Of a DNA stretch of 64,000 nucleotides, positions 35,546 through 46,440 are shown in pieces. Source of the stretch: Amphirosellinia nigrospora (lineage: Eukaryota > Ascomycota > Sordariomycetes > Xylariales > Xylariaceae); contig SCHM01000001.1 in assembly GCA_004123355.1 (NCBI GenBank), forward strand, positions 806,001-870,000, given 5' to 3'. The notes under the pieces were generated by a model, which saw only the letters and a list, made by a program, of their open reading frames with translations, did no database searches and was not told the origin of the DNA. Position 1 is the first letter of the stretch, and every line of letters begins with the position of its first letter. A program made the position numbers and the translations under genes.

Positions 35546-35618
35546 CCTACTGTTCAATTAGGAATCAAGATTATCTATCTTATATTTTGACGGAAATGGG
35601 GGCGTAGGTTTGGGTTAT

Positions 35619-35967
35619 TGTCACATGGATCTGGCTAAAGTGCGCAATACAGTGTCACATTGAGTCCTACACGGAGGTCGCCAAATACTACCCTACGAGG
35701 CTGAGGCAGTCGTACGAAGTTATCGTCAGTCTCAAGCAGACACCGAAGCTGAACTCGAACACCGAGACACTCGCTTCTCCGGCTACACAAGTCTCTAGTT
35801 AGGCTGGCGGAGGTCCGCGAAGGAGAGGAGAATTCTGGGCATAAAAGGGCACGAATCCTCCCTTCGAGAGAATAGGGAACTTAGATCTATATGGCCCCTT
35901 TGGCACCATAGCTGCTTATTATTCAAATTGAACCTATTCCAAACCCTCTATCTGAGCCCTTGTGACA
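35619..35967 (+). mobile_element. Solo LTR (family C) with perfect 5-bp duplication
   Basis: A 349-bp block TGTCACATGG...CTTGTGACA flanked on both sides by GTTAT, a perfect 5-bp target-site duplication. A GCATAAAAGG promoter-like word lies near 35838. A degenerate relative lies at 15770-15992. There are no retroelement genes beside it. Confidence 0.8.
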
Positions 35968-36366
35968 GTTATCGTGAGCTACATTACTGGATGCCCGTTA
36001 CGTCCTGTCGCGACTAGAATAGGCCGAAGGAAGACTCGACTCTCAGACGCCTTGGTTATAGTGTGAATAAGTAAACATCGGTCCAGCCAGGTAGGGGTTG
36101 GGACCAAATAATCGACTCATTAATTCCTCGCCTGCCAAGGTTATGATCTAACACGGTGCTAACACTTACTTATATATACACAGAACCATTAAACCCACCC
36201 CATAGGGTAGCTAGCTATTGGTATCTTGACAAATCTCCTTTTCGACTTTTCACATTCCACTTCACAAAATAGCCGACGTAATTATGGTTCGTACTGGTGC
36301 TCTTATAGGATGCCGTTGTTTGACGAATACCAAAAGAATACTACAACAAGGGTAGAATCAGACGTC

Positions 36367-37881
36367 CTAAATCCAGAAAGATGGGTCAAAACCCGTCGTG
36401 TGGTAGTCGGTGATGATGGGTCTGCTAACAGATCGGATTCTGGGTTCCCGTTTGACCCTCTTTGCGATAGAGTTGTGTTCGTCTTGGTCCGCTGGTTCGA
36501 GGTCCTTTCGCTTCCGCTTTCTCCCTTGCGGTGCCTGCGCCAGTTTGGTGTATGCGATAGGATTGTGTTCGTCTTGGTCCGCTGGTTCGAGGTCACTTCG
36601 CTTCCGCTTTCTCCCTTGCGATGCATGCGCCGGTTTTATGTATGCCATCACTTCCTCCGCCGTTTGGCCTTCTAACAGTCGGCTTATCGTAGTCTAAAAC
36701 GTTAGTGTCATTCATCTCGATAGACAAAGGCTTGCTTACTCTAGCAATCCTCTCCCCATTATCATGGAGAATACTAAAAAAGTCTCCGATTAATGCTTGC
36801 CGATTTTCATTGTCCAATACTTTTCCGAGTTCACTATTAGGCAATAATTCCTCCTGCATCGGCTTGAGTGACAATGGGGTTCCATGCCTGATAAGATCCG
36901 ACAGTCGGCAGATCAACCCATCCGGTATTTTATTAGAGGATTTAGTGACCATTCCAGCGTATTGAGTGGCGACTAATGCGAGTTTGTTAGCACGATTATT
37001 GCCCTCCACGCCCGAATGGCCCGGTACCCAGTTGATCTCTACCCGACACCCGAGGCCTAATAATAGCTCGAGTGGCCTGAACATGTCTTCTTTCAGTCGG
37101 TTGGGGATTATCTCATTCTGAGGTTGCTCCTCATCATATTGGTAGTGATATATGCGGCTGAGTGAGGTGAGAGAGTCGGTGAAAATCACGACTGAGGGCA
37201 CAGCCATCCTGAATCCCTGTTTGTCGGCAGTTTGGCGCATATATTGGAGAACTTCGCCATACGCAGTTCGTAAAGCGCAGTATATACCGACCATTTCGGC
37301 TCCGTTGCAACTGGTCTTGTCTAAGAGTCCGTATGAATCGTCTATCCACTCATTATTGCCTCCTAACAAGAGCTTGTACGTAACTCCCGCACCACAGAAT
37401 TCCTCTTCCCCTTTCATCGAGCCATCGGCGAACAATAGTATACGTGGTATTGGCGGGTCGAATATTGCTGTGGAATGTATCGCATGTCGTAATGCAGCTT
37501 CGTGAGACTTGGCCTGAAGAACCAATTGGCCGTCGCTTGTACGTGCTCGTAAGCTTGTCTTGATGGAGTTTCTTTTGCAATTTCTGCCACTTTTAACTTA
37601 AGACGGCGTTTGTGACCTCTGTTATAACCCTTCCTTAGCAAGTGATCTCCTAGGATCGATTTCTTATGTGCTTTCTTTTCTGTTCCAAAGAAATGTAGCC
37701 GGGAAGCTAGTTGGAAGGGCGTTGATGATTCAAGTGTCGGTGACTGAAGTGTTGATGACTCAATTTGATTCTTCGCTGTACCTATTGCATTTAGTAGGGT
37801 ATGGGCGTGCCTGAAACGCGCGAGGCGCTGCCTTATAATTTGCTTCGGTCGTAAATCGTTGGACGGCATGGTAGTTGCCAT
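36367..37881 (-). CDS. Stand-alone RNase H-type protein with tandem-repeat C-terminus
   Basis: From the ATG at 37879-37881 (MATTMPSNDLRPKQIIRQRL) a basic N-terminal region of about 100 residues (KRRLKLKVAEIAKE) precedes a type-1 RNase H fold: LLFADGSMKG (first Asp), SCNGAEMVGIYCALR (Glu), VVIFTDSLTSLSRI (second Asp) and WVPGHSGVEGNNRANKLA (His loop). At the fourth metal-binding position, usually Asp in an ExAD context, the sequence has Asn. The C-terminus carries two 30-residue repeats built on GRKRKR.DLEPADQDEHN and ends HTTGFDPSFWI. One frame step lies near 37520 and another near 36600. Reverse transcriptase, integrase and capsid sequence are absent, so this is not part of a complete retroelement. 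It may be a host RNase H or a captured RNase H from a non-LTR (Tad/LINE) element. The basic tails suggest nucleic-acid binding. Confidence 0.7.
36464..36643 (-). repeat. Two tandem 90-bp units inside the RNase H gene
   Basis: A 90-bp unit begins at 36464 and again at 36554, both starting GCGATAG on the plus strand. It is in phase with the RNase H reading frame and encodes two 30-residue units with a basic GRKRKR patch followed by an acidic patch. The high identity points to a recent duplication. Confidence 0.8.
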
Positions 37882-38944
37882 GCTTGGGAAGTTGGAAGCT
37901 GTTGAAAGCGATGCTATGTTGTATACATGAAGTAAGAAGGTTAAGACTCTGCGAACTGGAATTAAGAGTTCGGGGGGTTTGGCTGAGTTCTGAGTCGGGT
38001 ATGCCGATTGCGAACATGTTGCTGCAGTGAGCAGATGTACTGAAGCAGGCCGATCCCTAAAAGCCAATTGTGCCGTAACGCAATCTCACAAAAGCGTGTT
38101 CGATTCCGGCCCACGTTTTAGACTTCGCACCCTTTTCCCAGCAACAGAAGCCAGGTAATGCAATTAAAAAAAGGTTTTTATTTGATAGAATAAAAAATAA
38201 AAGAACAATTATATATTACTTTATAGTTCGAGAAAAAAAAGGCAACTCCTGTACGGAACCAGTAATTCCCGTTTCGGGCGTACTGGCAGTATAAGACATT
38301 AAACCCGAAAAACCCTCCAACGAGTTTTCTCTAACCATTGAGTCATCCATTACCTGCAAAGTGCCGAAGCACCTGCAGAGCGGAGTAGGCTGAAGGGGTA
38401 CGCTGATAACTAGGTATATATGGTAACAAACAACTCCCCAACAGTATTGGTTACAGTTCCACTTTTAGTGGGTTTCCACATAAACAAAACATACAGAATA
38501 ACTGTTTGAATAATAAAAGCTGCGGCACACCCCAAGTAGGTTGCAGGCGTGTGAATCACAACAACAACAACAAATTGAAGGTGGGTGTTTTCCGCACATA
38601 TTGGACTTCTCATTATTAAAGCTTGTTAATGTATATAAAAGCCGACCTCATTTACAACCGCTTGATCAAATACTAAAAAATATAGATTGAAAGGGATCAT
38701 AACCCTGGCAAGTTACACTATCCGCACTTGCCTGAGCGATTCGAAATGGCCGGTATATTCCTCTTCTGTACAGGCCAAGGCTGAAAGAAATTCTCCTCCT
38801 CAACCACGATGAGATGATTAGGCTAATGGAACGAGGCAGTTCGCCCTTGCAGTTTTAGCAATTAATCTAGCTACTAAGAGTGTAGTTTGTAGCTTCTGGT
38901 ATTATCCACCCCAGTCCTGCCAAGGTCCCGCTCCTGGCCAACAA
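37882..38944. other. Intergenic, no gene recognised
   Basis: About 1.06 kb, with a strongly A-rich block at 38160-38250 and several AAC/CAA runs near 38560. No conserved frame. A TTCGATTCC word near 38100 recalls a tRNA T-loop but does not fold into a tRNA. Confidence 0.5.
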
Positions 38945-39362
38945 TTGAGAGAAAGGCTGGCGGACAGTGAGATGTCCGAGACTGAATTTATTGGCGCCTC
39001 CGTTGAGGAATGCGGAGCCTGGGCCTTCGAGCAGCAGAGTACGAACAAGATGCTTGACCAAGATGTGATCGTGATCCTGGACGTTCGCAGCGCAAAGGAT
39101 CGAACGATCACTATGTGGTTCTATGTTCCCCCGACGTATTCGCCCGCTACATGTGTAAAGACCAGCCGACCAATACGTGGTATCCGTTTAGAACCCCTAC
39201 CTGAAGGCGGTTGAGTTTTCGGCTCAGTTGACTTTCGGCGATGCGGATGAAAGCTACGGCGTTTATTTTCGGCGGAAAGAGGAACTTACAGACGAGCATG
39301 GCATTTTTTACGTCGACAGAGCTGGCAAACTGTTCATTCAAGAGCAGGGTTCGTTCCGGTAG
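38945..39362 (+). CDS. Small hypothetical protein, frame disrupted
   Basis: The first part reads from the ATG at 38945 (or 38972) through SETEFIGASVEECGAWAFEQ and VIVILDVRSAKDRTITMWFY. The sense then continues in other frames as PDVFARYMCKDQPTNTWYPF, YLKAVEFSAQLTFGDADESY and GVYFRRKEELTDEHGIFYVD, ending FIQEQGSFR before TAG (39360-39362). The continuous protein-like composition across frames suggests a real gene of about 135 aa with two slips (near 39130 and 39185). I do not recognise the family. Confidence 0.4.
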
Positions 39363-40115
39363 ATGAACTTCATTGAGAATCCCGTGTCGGCAAACGATAA
39401 AGATCTCCATTGAACTGAAATGAGCCTAATCTTTGCACACAAGTCTAATTCTGTTGTTGTTTAACGCGAATTGATCACAATATTTCAATGTCAGTTCTGC
39501 CGAAGAAGACTTAACTTGCGATATCGGTAGAAATTACTCACGTATTGTGGTCGGGAGATTTTATAACCTATAAGATAAAGAACTTGGCTAAGCTGTGGGA
39601 GGGTGAGTGTTGCTTATAAGGCTAGAAGGAGGAAGAGAGGGTTGTCCGGATAGTGTTTTTTTATTTATTTAGTGTTGGGCAGATATTTGAACCTAGGGCG
39701 AGTGGTTGACCCGCGTGGGCGCATTAGCTAGGTCTCGAGTAGAGACTTATGCCCCTTCTAAGTATATGTGCTCAAATGAAAGTTTTTCCCGCGTTGCCTG
39801 TGAAAGGTAGAATCGGTGGGTTATTAAGGGGACGGGTTGTTGGCGGCTAACTTGGCTTACGAGACATCGAAGTCTCTGGTTACGGGCCGCAATGCGTGGG
39901 GGAATGCCATAATGGTACATCAGGATTTCACGCCGCCGTTTAAACTAATTAACCTAGAGCAGGCTAGAGAGCAGTTGGGGTGCAGCATTCACGAAGGGTC
40001 CAGTATGCTTAGTAGTAAATCCTCATCGCGACAAAATAGAGAACAGGATAGTAATAATAGGCTACGCTTAGGTCCTAGCACTTGGCGGCTCAGCAGCTTG
40101 GGAACTTTTCATGTT
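39363..40115. other. Intergenic, no gene recognised
   Basis: About 750 bp with T-rich blocks near 39655 and no recognisable gene. An open frame on the plus strand over 39837-40154 shows no pattern of a real protein and partly overlaps the neighbouring gene. Confidence 0.5.
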
Positions 40116-41287
40116 TCAAGGATTCAATTGCAGCGAGAAACTCGCAGTACTTAAATGATTCAAGATTCGACCTTCAGCCTCCTCTATTTCCTCACTTACA
40201 TAATTCTGGAGGTCCAACTTCAATCCATAATACTCATCTTCTGCCTGGAGACCGAGATCTTCTTTGGCTTCTTGTCGTTGAAGGATTAGTTGCTCGTCGA
40301 CGTAGTCTATAACTCGATTCTCCAAATCCTGAATTTGCTTGGCAACATCGCGCCTTAGTTGACTGAGCCTGTTGTCTATCATGTGAGCACAAATATCTTC
40401 GATATATTTTCGATCCAAGCGTTCGTGAGGTATAGATTCGGGTTCGGGTGTGCTAAGCCGCTGTCGTTTATGAGGACCAGGCACCATAGCTAGACTGTCA
40501 ATCAACATGGACTAGCGAAACAGGCAACTAGACTTCATCGACTTACCTGCAGGCGGTCGTCCAGGAGCTACCTCGTCATATGATGGAGGGTTCTCCACGA
40601 GAGGCTCAATTGCAGATTCATGCCCTCACTAACACTAGTACTGTCGGGGAGCAAGAGACTGTCGCCCTCAATGATTCTCCCTCCATTACCGGCATAAAGA
40701 CTGGAAGCGTTGCCATGGGCTGTTATAGACCTGAGCTCGTGGCGAGACGCTGCGCTACAGAGCGCAAGTAATCGCTGTCGTGGTAGGCGTCTACATGGTA
40801 TATTGGCGTAGATAGAAAAGGTGGCTTGCTTAACTACTGCTCGCAAAGAATCCAGCAAGTTACCAGATGTTTGATTCCGGGGAGCGAGTGATTCCTTCGG
40901 CACAACTAAAGCCGGCAATCTACTCAACTCAAATCGCAGACAGACTGTCTCGGAGCCTAGTCTCCGCGCCTCTACAGCGCACGGTGAGTCGTCGAGAACG
41001 AGGGCGCGTATACGCTCAGGATGAATAAAGAGGAAGACGGCAGTATTGCGTGACCGGGGATGAGACTTGAGAGCAACGGCAGCGCGTAATTTAAAAAATG
41101 CTTTGCTGGAGCGGGCGTCATAATGCAAGTCCAAGTTCAGATGCGACAAGCACTGATCCTCACCATCAGAGGTGCGCCATGTTACGATAGCCGGTTGTGC
41201 TGTAATGTCTACACTTGAGTCGTGGGTGAAGGTGGTTGAAGGAATGATGGCTGTGTCTTCATCGGAATCGGACACCGTTGACGACAT
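40116..41287 (-). CDS. Conserved fungal protein of unknown function with coiled-coil C-terminus
   Basis: Exon 1 (41287-40547) starts MSSTVSDSDEDTAIIPSTTF. It holds a folded-looking region with LHYDARSSKAFFKLRAAVAL, TAVFLFIHPERIRALVLDDS, ETVCLRFELSRLPALVVPKE and FSIYANIPCRRLPRQRLLAL, and ends with a Pro-rich NPPSYDEVAPGRPPAG. A 57-bp intron (40490-40546, GTAAGT...TCTAG) leads to exon 2 (40489-40116): MVPGPHKRQRLSTPEPESIP, RKYIEDICAHMIDNRLSQLR and a charged coiled coil ending FSLQLNP. One single-base slip near 40600-40620 puts the two parts out of frame. About 380 aa. The pattern looks like a family widespread in Pezizomycotina, but I cannot name a function. The KRQR patch could be a nuclear signal. 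Confidence 0.65.
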
Positions 41288-41338
41288 TTATAGAGCGTCA
41301 CCTAGATCAAGTTAGCTGACAGAAACACGGATTAAGAG

Positions 41339-41931
41339 TTAGTCAAAGTATAAAAGTATGGCCCCTCTGTTACCAGTATATGGACAGAGAATCCCACCCT
41401 CCCAGGCTTCTGGCAGAGGAGCAGCCTTGACTCCAAATCGGACGAAACCAAATGATGGAAACGGCCGAAGTAGGGAGGTATGGTAGGGATAAACACAAGA
41501 CGTAAGGAGGAAAGGGATAGAGGGCATCGTCCCCGCACGCCTTCGCCCAGCCATACCGAACGAGGTGACAGCAGTCATCGCAGACAGGCAGCCGAGTGAT
41601 TTCGTGCAAAGCACTCCAACAACCCGACCCCTTGCCAGAACCCCGGGTCTTCCATCGGCCGTAGACGATGGGTAGAAGCCGGTAGAGAGATGGTTCTGGT
41701 TGCGAATGACAGCTCACACTCGCCGTATGGCCTTGAGCAGGCGTGCGCGATCACCGCGAGGAGGCGGTTACCTTTAGGCCGAGCCTTCTGAATGCAAAAG
41801 TGATGATGCATCCAGATGAGGCGACGGGTGAGGCTTAGGGTGTAGATAAGGAAGTCATTAATGTGTAATGTGGTGGGACGTGATGGCAATAGATTTGGAG
41901 GAGAGAGGACGTTGGGACGCGCGCGTTCCAC
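41339..41931 (-). other. Possible diverged coding region, not assigned
   Basis: Three overlapping minus-strand frames have protein-like stretches: MHHHFCIQKARPKGNRLLAV, then a Cys-rich LPVCDDCCHLVRYGWAKACG and LYPFPPYVLCLSLPYLP. Together they might be a small gene broken by slips, but no intron signals or family are evident. It could equally be non-coding sequence upstream of the neighbouring gene. Confidence 0.2.
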
Positions 41932-41991
41932 TAGAGCAGAAGATTAGGTACGCATGATCACGTGATTAAAAGAGGGGCTTGAGAATTCAGG

Positions 41992-42015
41992 TGGCTGGGT
42001 GGCTGGGTGGCTGGG
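41992..42015 (+). repeat. GGTGGCTG microsatellite
   Basis: Three copies of an 8-bp GGCTGGGT unit stand in a row, followed by a GC-rich patch. No function is evident. Confidence 0.7.
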
Positions 42016-43409
42016 GCGCGGACAGAATCACCGCGCCACTGCACCGCCACACCCCCCACTCCCATAGCAAGTAGGTTGTGCTTAGTCAATCATATCAGAC
42101 ACCGCTTTAGAGTATCGTGAAAGGGTGGAAATGAACCTTGTAACACTGCCTTTTTTCTTTTTCAAAACGCAACCATATCTCACCGGTTTCTTTTCCGACT
42201 CCCTTTTGATTTACAGCCATCCACAGGATACAAACCCGATGCACGTTGTGAAAGACCATGAACTAAATTTCCGGATTGGGAAAGAGATGCGTAAATGTCT
42301 TCAAAATTTCAAGCCACTGTCTCTCAGGCCGATGGAAGATGGCTGCTCGGCGGGGTTTACTTCGAATCGGACGCAGCGACCCTAAACTAGCTAAACGTCG
42401 TCGAGACTTGGAGCTCTATTCTCGAGTACTGAATTAACCTGGGCAAAGGAAACCCCAGGACCCTAGCCAAGGATGTAACCTAAGTTTTACTCATTCAGTA
42501 GCTAGATTCATCTACCTAGATGCCTGGAGAAGTTCCTTGTCAGAATAAAACGCAATAAAAGCACTAAAAGAAAGCTGAGTAGAGAAAGCAAGCTGAGAAA
42601 GTTATGGTGTTTGCCCCTGAAACTTAGCTCTCCCTTTATATCGAAATGGAAGACTCGTATTACCCAAAGTGATTTGGGTAGCGACAATTGGTTGCTTCAA
42701 TCTTACTCCCACTCAGCCTATCCTAGAATTCTATGGAAGTGGTTGGCTAATAGAGTGCGCCACATGCAGCCTCAGAGTAAGTTTACGACACGCGATCAGT
42801 CGGAGGCACAGCTAGGAAGCGTCCACGGGATCTATACTTACTCAGAGGTAGCCAAATTGAATTCTACCTTCCAATGTAACGACCTGTGCTGCTCCCGGAG
42901 TAGCTAGATCCTGTTTCGTAGAGGCTACAGAATGGGAGGAGTAATCGAAAGAAGGATTCTATTATGAAAGGAATCTTTGTTTTTATCCTCTGCTTATTTA
43001 CGCACCTAGATAAATCTGCGTGATATCATCTTCGTGTCCCGACTTCAGCGGCTCTGGGCCTCAGCAGAATGTCAAATGAGACATGGCGCCTCTTGGAACG
43101 AAGTGGCTTTAGACTTAGCCACTTCAGCACTCTGTAGTATTCAATGATTTTTATTATGCGGAAAACCCCGCATCTCGTTGGGTTTCTTAGTTACTAAATA
43201 AAGGTCGCCTTCATAAAGATTATCTAAGAACTCGAATTTGCTTTGTAGATGCTATATGAGGATCCATTGTCCATTCCATGTGGGTTAGACTCTCTTATAA
43301 GCTTGACGTCTCGTATCTCGAAACTGACGGTTCAGTCACAAATATAGGTAATAAACCTAACACATTTTCTAGGCCATCTCTCCCCAAAACACCCCTGGCC
43401 CATTGGATC
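42016..43409. other. Intergenic upstream of the P450
   Basis: About 1.4 kb with A-rich stretches (42545-42600) and no recognised gene. An in-frame extension upstream of the P450 start exists but lacks membrane-anchor character, so I keep it as leader. Confidence 0.5.
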
Positions 43410-45371
43410 ATGGATTATCACATGCTCGTAGCTGCTCTGGTAGCAGGCGTCACGTCCCATCTTGCATTTTTCAAGGTTGGCGAGCATCATATGCACGGCT
43501 CTCGATATGTCCTGGCCGCCATTTCCGCGGTTTGCATATCTACAATTGTTCAATATCGCTTCTTCGAAATTCCGAGTCAGATGGCCGCCCTAAAAACATT
43601 GACTGTAGCCGCCAGCTATTTCGCCGGCCTATATTCCAGTTTAGTTATTTTCCGCCTCTTTTTCCATCCTCTCAGGGAATTTCCCGGCCCACTTGGTTGC
43701 AAAGTTTCCAGCGCATGGGTTACAACTTATCTCAGAAATAGAGACGCCTATCGGCAGCTTTCCATCTTACATAAAAAACATGGGCAGTTCCTTCGGATCG
43801 GCTCAAATGATCTGTCTATCGTTCATCCTAAAGCCGTTCAGGCTGTGTACGGCCTGGGTTCAAAGTGCCGCAAAGGTCTGTTCTACGACCTTACTCAACC
43901 CATGGTATCTTTACAATCTACGCGCGACGACGCTTTACATAGCAAGAGACGTCGTCTCTGGAGCACAGCCTTTGGAGATAGGAATCTTCGAGACTACGAG
44001 GAGCGTAGTAAGTCATTTTCGTAGCTAGTTCCATCGGATTTAGCGAACTTGAGGACACCATTTGTTCTTCTTCGTTTTGTTTTGCTGTGCCCAGACAGTA
44101 TCTGGAAGCTTCTGAGGCCTTTACAACCATGTTCTGAATGGCAATAATTGATTTCGGGTGTTTTAGTGGTTCAATACCGTATGCTGTTGGTTAAGGCAAT
44201 TGAAGACTCGAGTGGTGGCCCGATAGATATTTCCAAATGGTTCAATCTATACAACTACGACGTAATGGGCGACCTTGCCTTTGGCCACTCATTTGACATG
44301 CTCAAGACGAGTAAAGACCACCATGCTATCAAACTCCTCCATACGGGAATCGGTCCTCTTGGCTTTAAATTCCCTGCATGGTTATTTCGACTCTTTGTTG
44401 GCATTCCAGGTCTAGCTAAGGATTGGTGGGGTTTTATTGAATATTGCAACGCACAACTTGACAATCGCATACAAGTTAGTAATCGAGACCGCCCTCATAC
44501 CTATCCCAGACTAACATGCCTTAAAGACAAAATCGGAAGTGCATAACGTTATGGGCAGTCTGCTAAAGCCTTTCAAGGGCCAAAGCCCCACCGGGTTCGA
44601 TCGTACTCTACTCGAGGGTGACGCACAACTTATTATTGTTGCGGGAAGGTAAGTTATACACCTGAAAGGGGCTACTTGAGTGTTTAATAATATCGAGAGC
44701 TAGTGACACTACATCTTTCACTTTGTCTATCATTTTTCGATTTCTGGCGCAATACCCTCATCATGTAGGCCAGCTGCGTGCTGAGATTGACCCTTTACCG
44801 CGAACTGAGGCCGGGGACTATGGGTTTAGCGATTTATCAAACCTGAAGCACCTGAATGGTGTGATCAATGAAGCGATGCGGCTTTTCCCTCCAGTTGCCA
44901 CAAATCTTCAGCGACTTACACCGCCAGAAGGCCTCGATATCGATGGCACCTTCATTCCTGGTAACGTGACAGTATCTTGTCCTCAGTTTGTAATTGGCCG
45001 AGGTATGTAGTTACTTTGTCTCCGTTTCTATTGTAGGCGATGATAACTGACCAGAAACCTTAGACCCGGAAGTCTATCCTTCCCCAGACGAATTCATCCC
45101 AGAGAGGTGGTATTCGCAGCCCGAGCTACTCCAAGACAAATCATGTTTTGCTCCATTTTCTATCGGTTCTTACGGCTGCGTCGGCAAGCCCCTAGCTTTA
45201 CTCAACATCCGGGCGACGGTCGCTCGTATCATTGCGGACTACGACATTCGGTCAACTCCTATCGATACCTTGGTAACCTTTGAAAGCGAAATGATAGAAC
45301 ACTTCAACTGTATAGCTCCGGAACTCAAGCTTTCTTTCGCTCAGCGCCCAAGACCTGAACAACCGGCCTGA
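43410..45371 (+). CDS. Cytochrome P450 monooxygenase, intact, five exons
   Basis: Exons 43410-44007, 44167-44474, 44527-44648, 44704-45002 and 45064-45371 join in phase to 544 residues. The N-terminus has several hydrophobic segments (MLVAALVAGVTSHLAFF, VLAAISAVCISTIVQY, and one before FPGPLG), as in ER-bound P450s of the tryprostatin-hydroxylase-like clade. Then come the I-helix AGSDTTSFTLS, K-helix EAMR in NGVINEAMRLFPP, the PERW motif DEFIPERWYSQP, and the haem-binding FSIGSYGCVGKPLAL with the Cys ligand. All signature residues are present and there is no frame step. The start at 43410 is chosen because it opens directly into the membrane segments. It probably hydroxylates a small hydrophobic metabolite; the substrate is unknown. 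Neighbours include an O-methyltransferase and an SDR but no backbone synthase. Confidence 0.93.
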
Positions 45372-46440
45372 ACAGACGTAACTAGTGCAGAGAAGGGACT
45401 ATCGCAACGAAAGAGAGAGCTCTGCTGAAGAAAACTCAGTTAGTTGCAAGCTTCCTCTTGCCGTGAGCAGCGCGGATTCTTTGATGTGTATAGAGCTTAG
45501 ACAAGACCTTATAGAATAGCATGACAGAGAGCGTTCTATCATCCATCTTTAGATCAATCCCACTTTGCTCTATGAGCTTCGTAATAGTAATAGAAATGAA
45601 CATAAGGAAGAAAATTCAGGATAGTAACAAGTACGTCGAATTATTAGATAGTCTCTGCTAGGTTCAGTACACTAGATGTGCAGGCGATGACTTATCTGTA
45701 GTCAGAAGCTCACAGCTACCTAGGTACCTATAAGAGCAATAGGCGCTAATATAAGGAGAAGCTATCGCATGGCATTATTTCATAAACCATAGCACGGCGT
45801 ACAACGACATCATGCCTACCAAACGGGACTATAGTTATCACCGACGAAATAATTCATGCGTAGTCTCGCCCTAACTATTTATGTAATTACCTGATCATTA
45901 TAGTAGTGTAGAACCCTCCCTTCGTGTTACACTGACTCGGAAAAGTATTCGTATCTCGTTCTCGGATAAGCATGTTATATCGCGAGATCAACCTGCACAG
46001 GAACCTTGTTCCTCGTCTTTACGCACCAGCTCATACCCAGAGTGTTGTCTAGCGCAGTTTCTTAGCTATTTGACGTCATAGGCCTATGCTATTTACATAG
46101 TACCTAGTACCTAATTAAGTAATCCTTCGGTTGTTCGGCTATTGACGTGGAGCTGCATGGGTCCGGCGTTAACAAAGCGCATAAACTTACACGAGCACCC
46201 GCATGGAAGAGGGATAAATATTTGCGCTACTGCAGGGGCGAGCTCAATCATAGAATCAATTCCACTAATTAAGTTCTACACTATATTTTTTATAGAAACC
46301 AATTGCTTTTAGCGTCTGATATTTACCCATCCGTCATAGACTCCGCTACTCCGGGAGCTTAGCCTATACGTCGTCGATGTAAGTGAAATATACTAGAGAA
46401 TATAGCCTTGTCATATCGATCATGCTTCATGATCTGCCGT
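45372..46440. other. Convergent intergenic region
   Basis: About 1.07 kb between the P450 and the GPI-protein gene 3' ends. AT-rich with TACCTAGGTACC palindrome-like words near 45717-45730 and 46102. No gene recognised. Confidence 0.5.

Noticed and set aside
36226-37881. RNase H gene as the end of a complete retroelement
   Set aside because: No reverse transcriptase, integrase or capsid-like sequence flanks it, and the nearby solo LTRs are each closed by their own target-site duplications.
38085-38125. Possible tRNA, from a TTCGATTCC word
   Set aside because: The flanking bases do not pair into a T-arm, and no A-box, D-arm or acceptor stem could be placed upstream.
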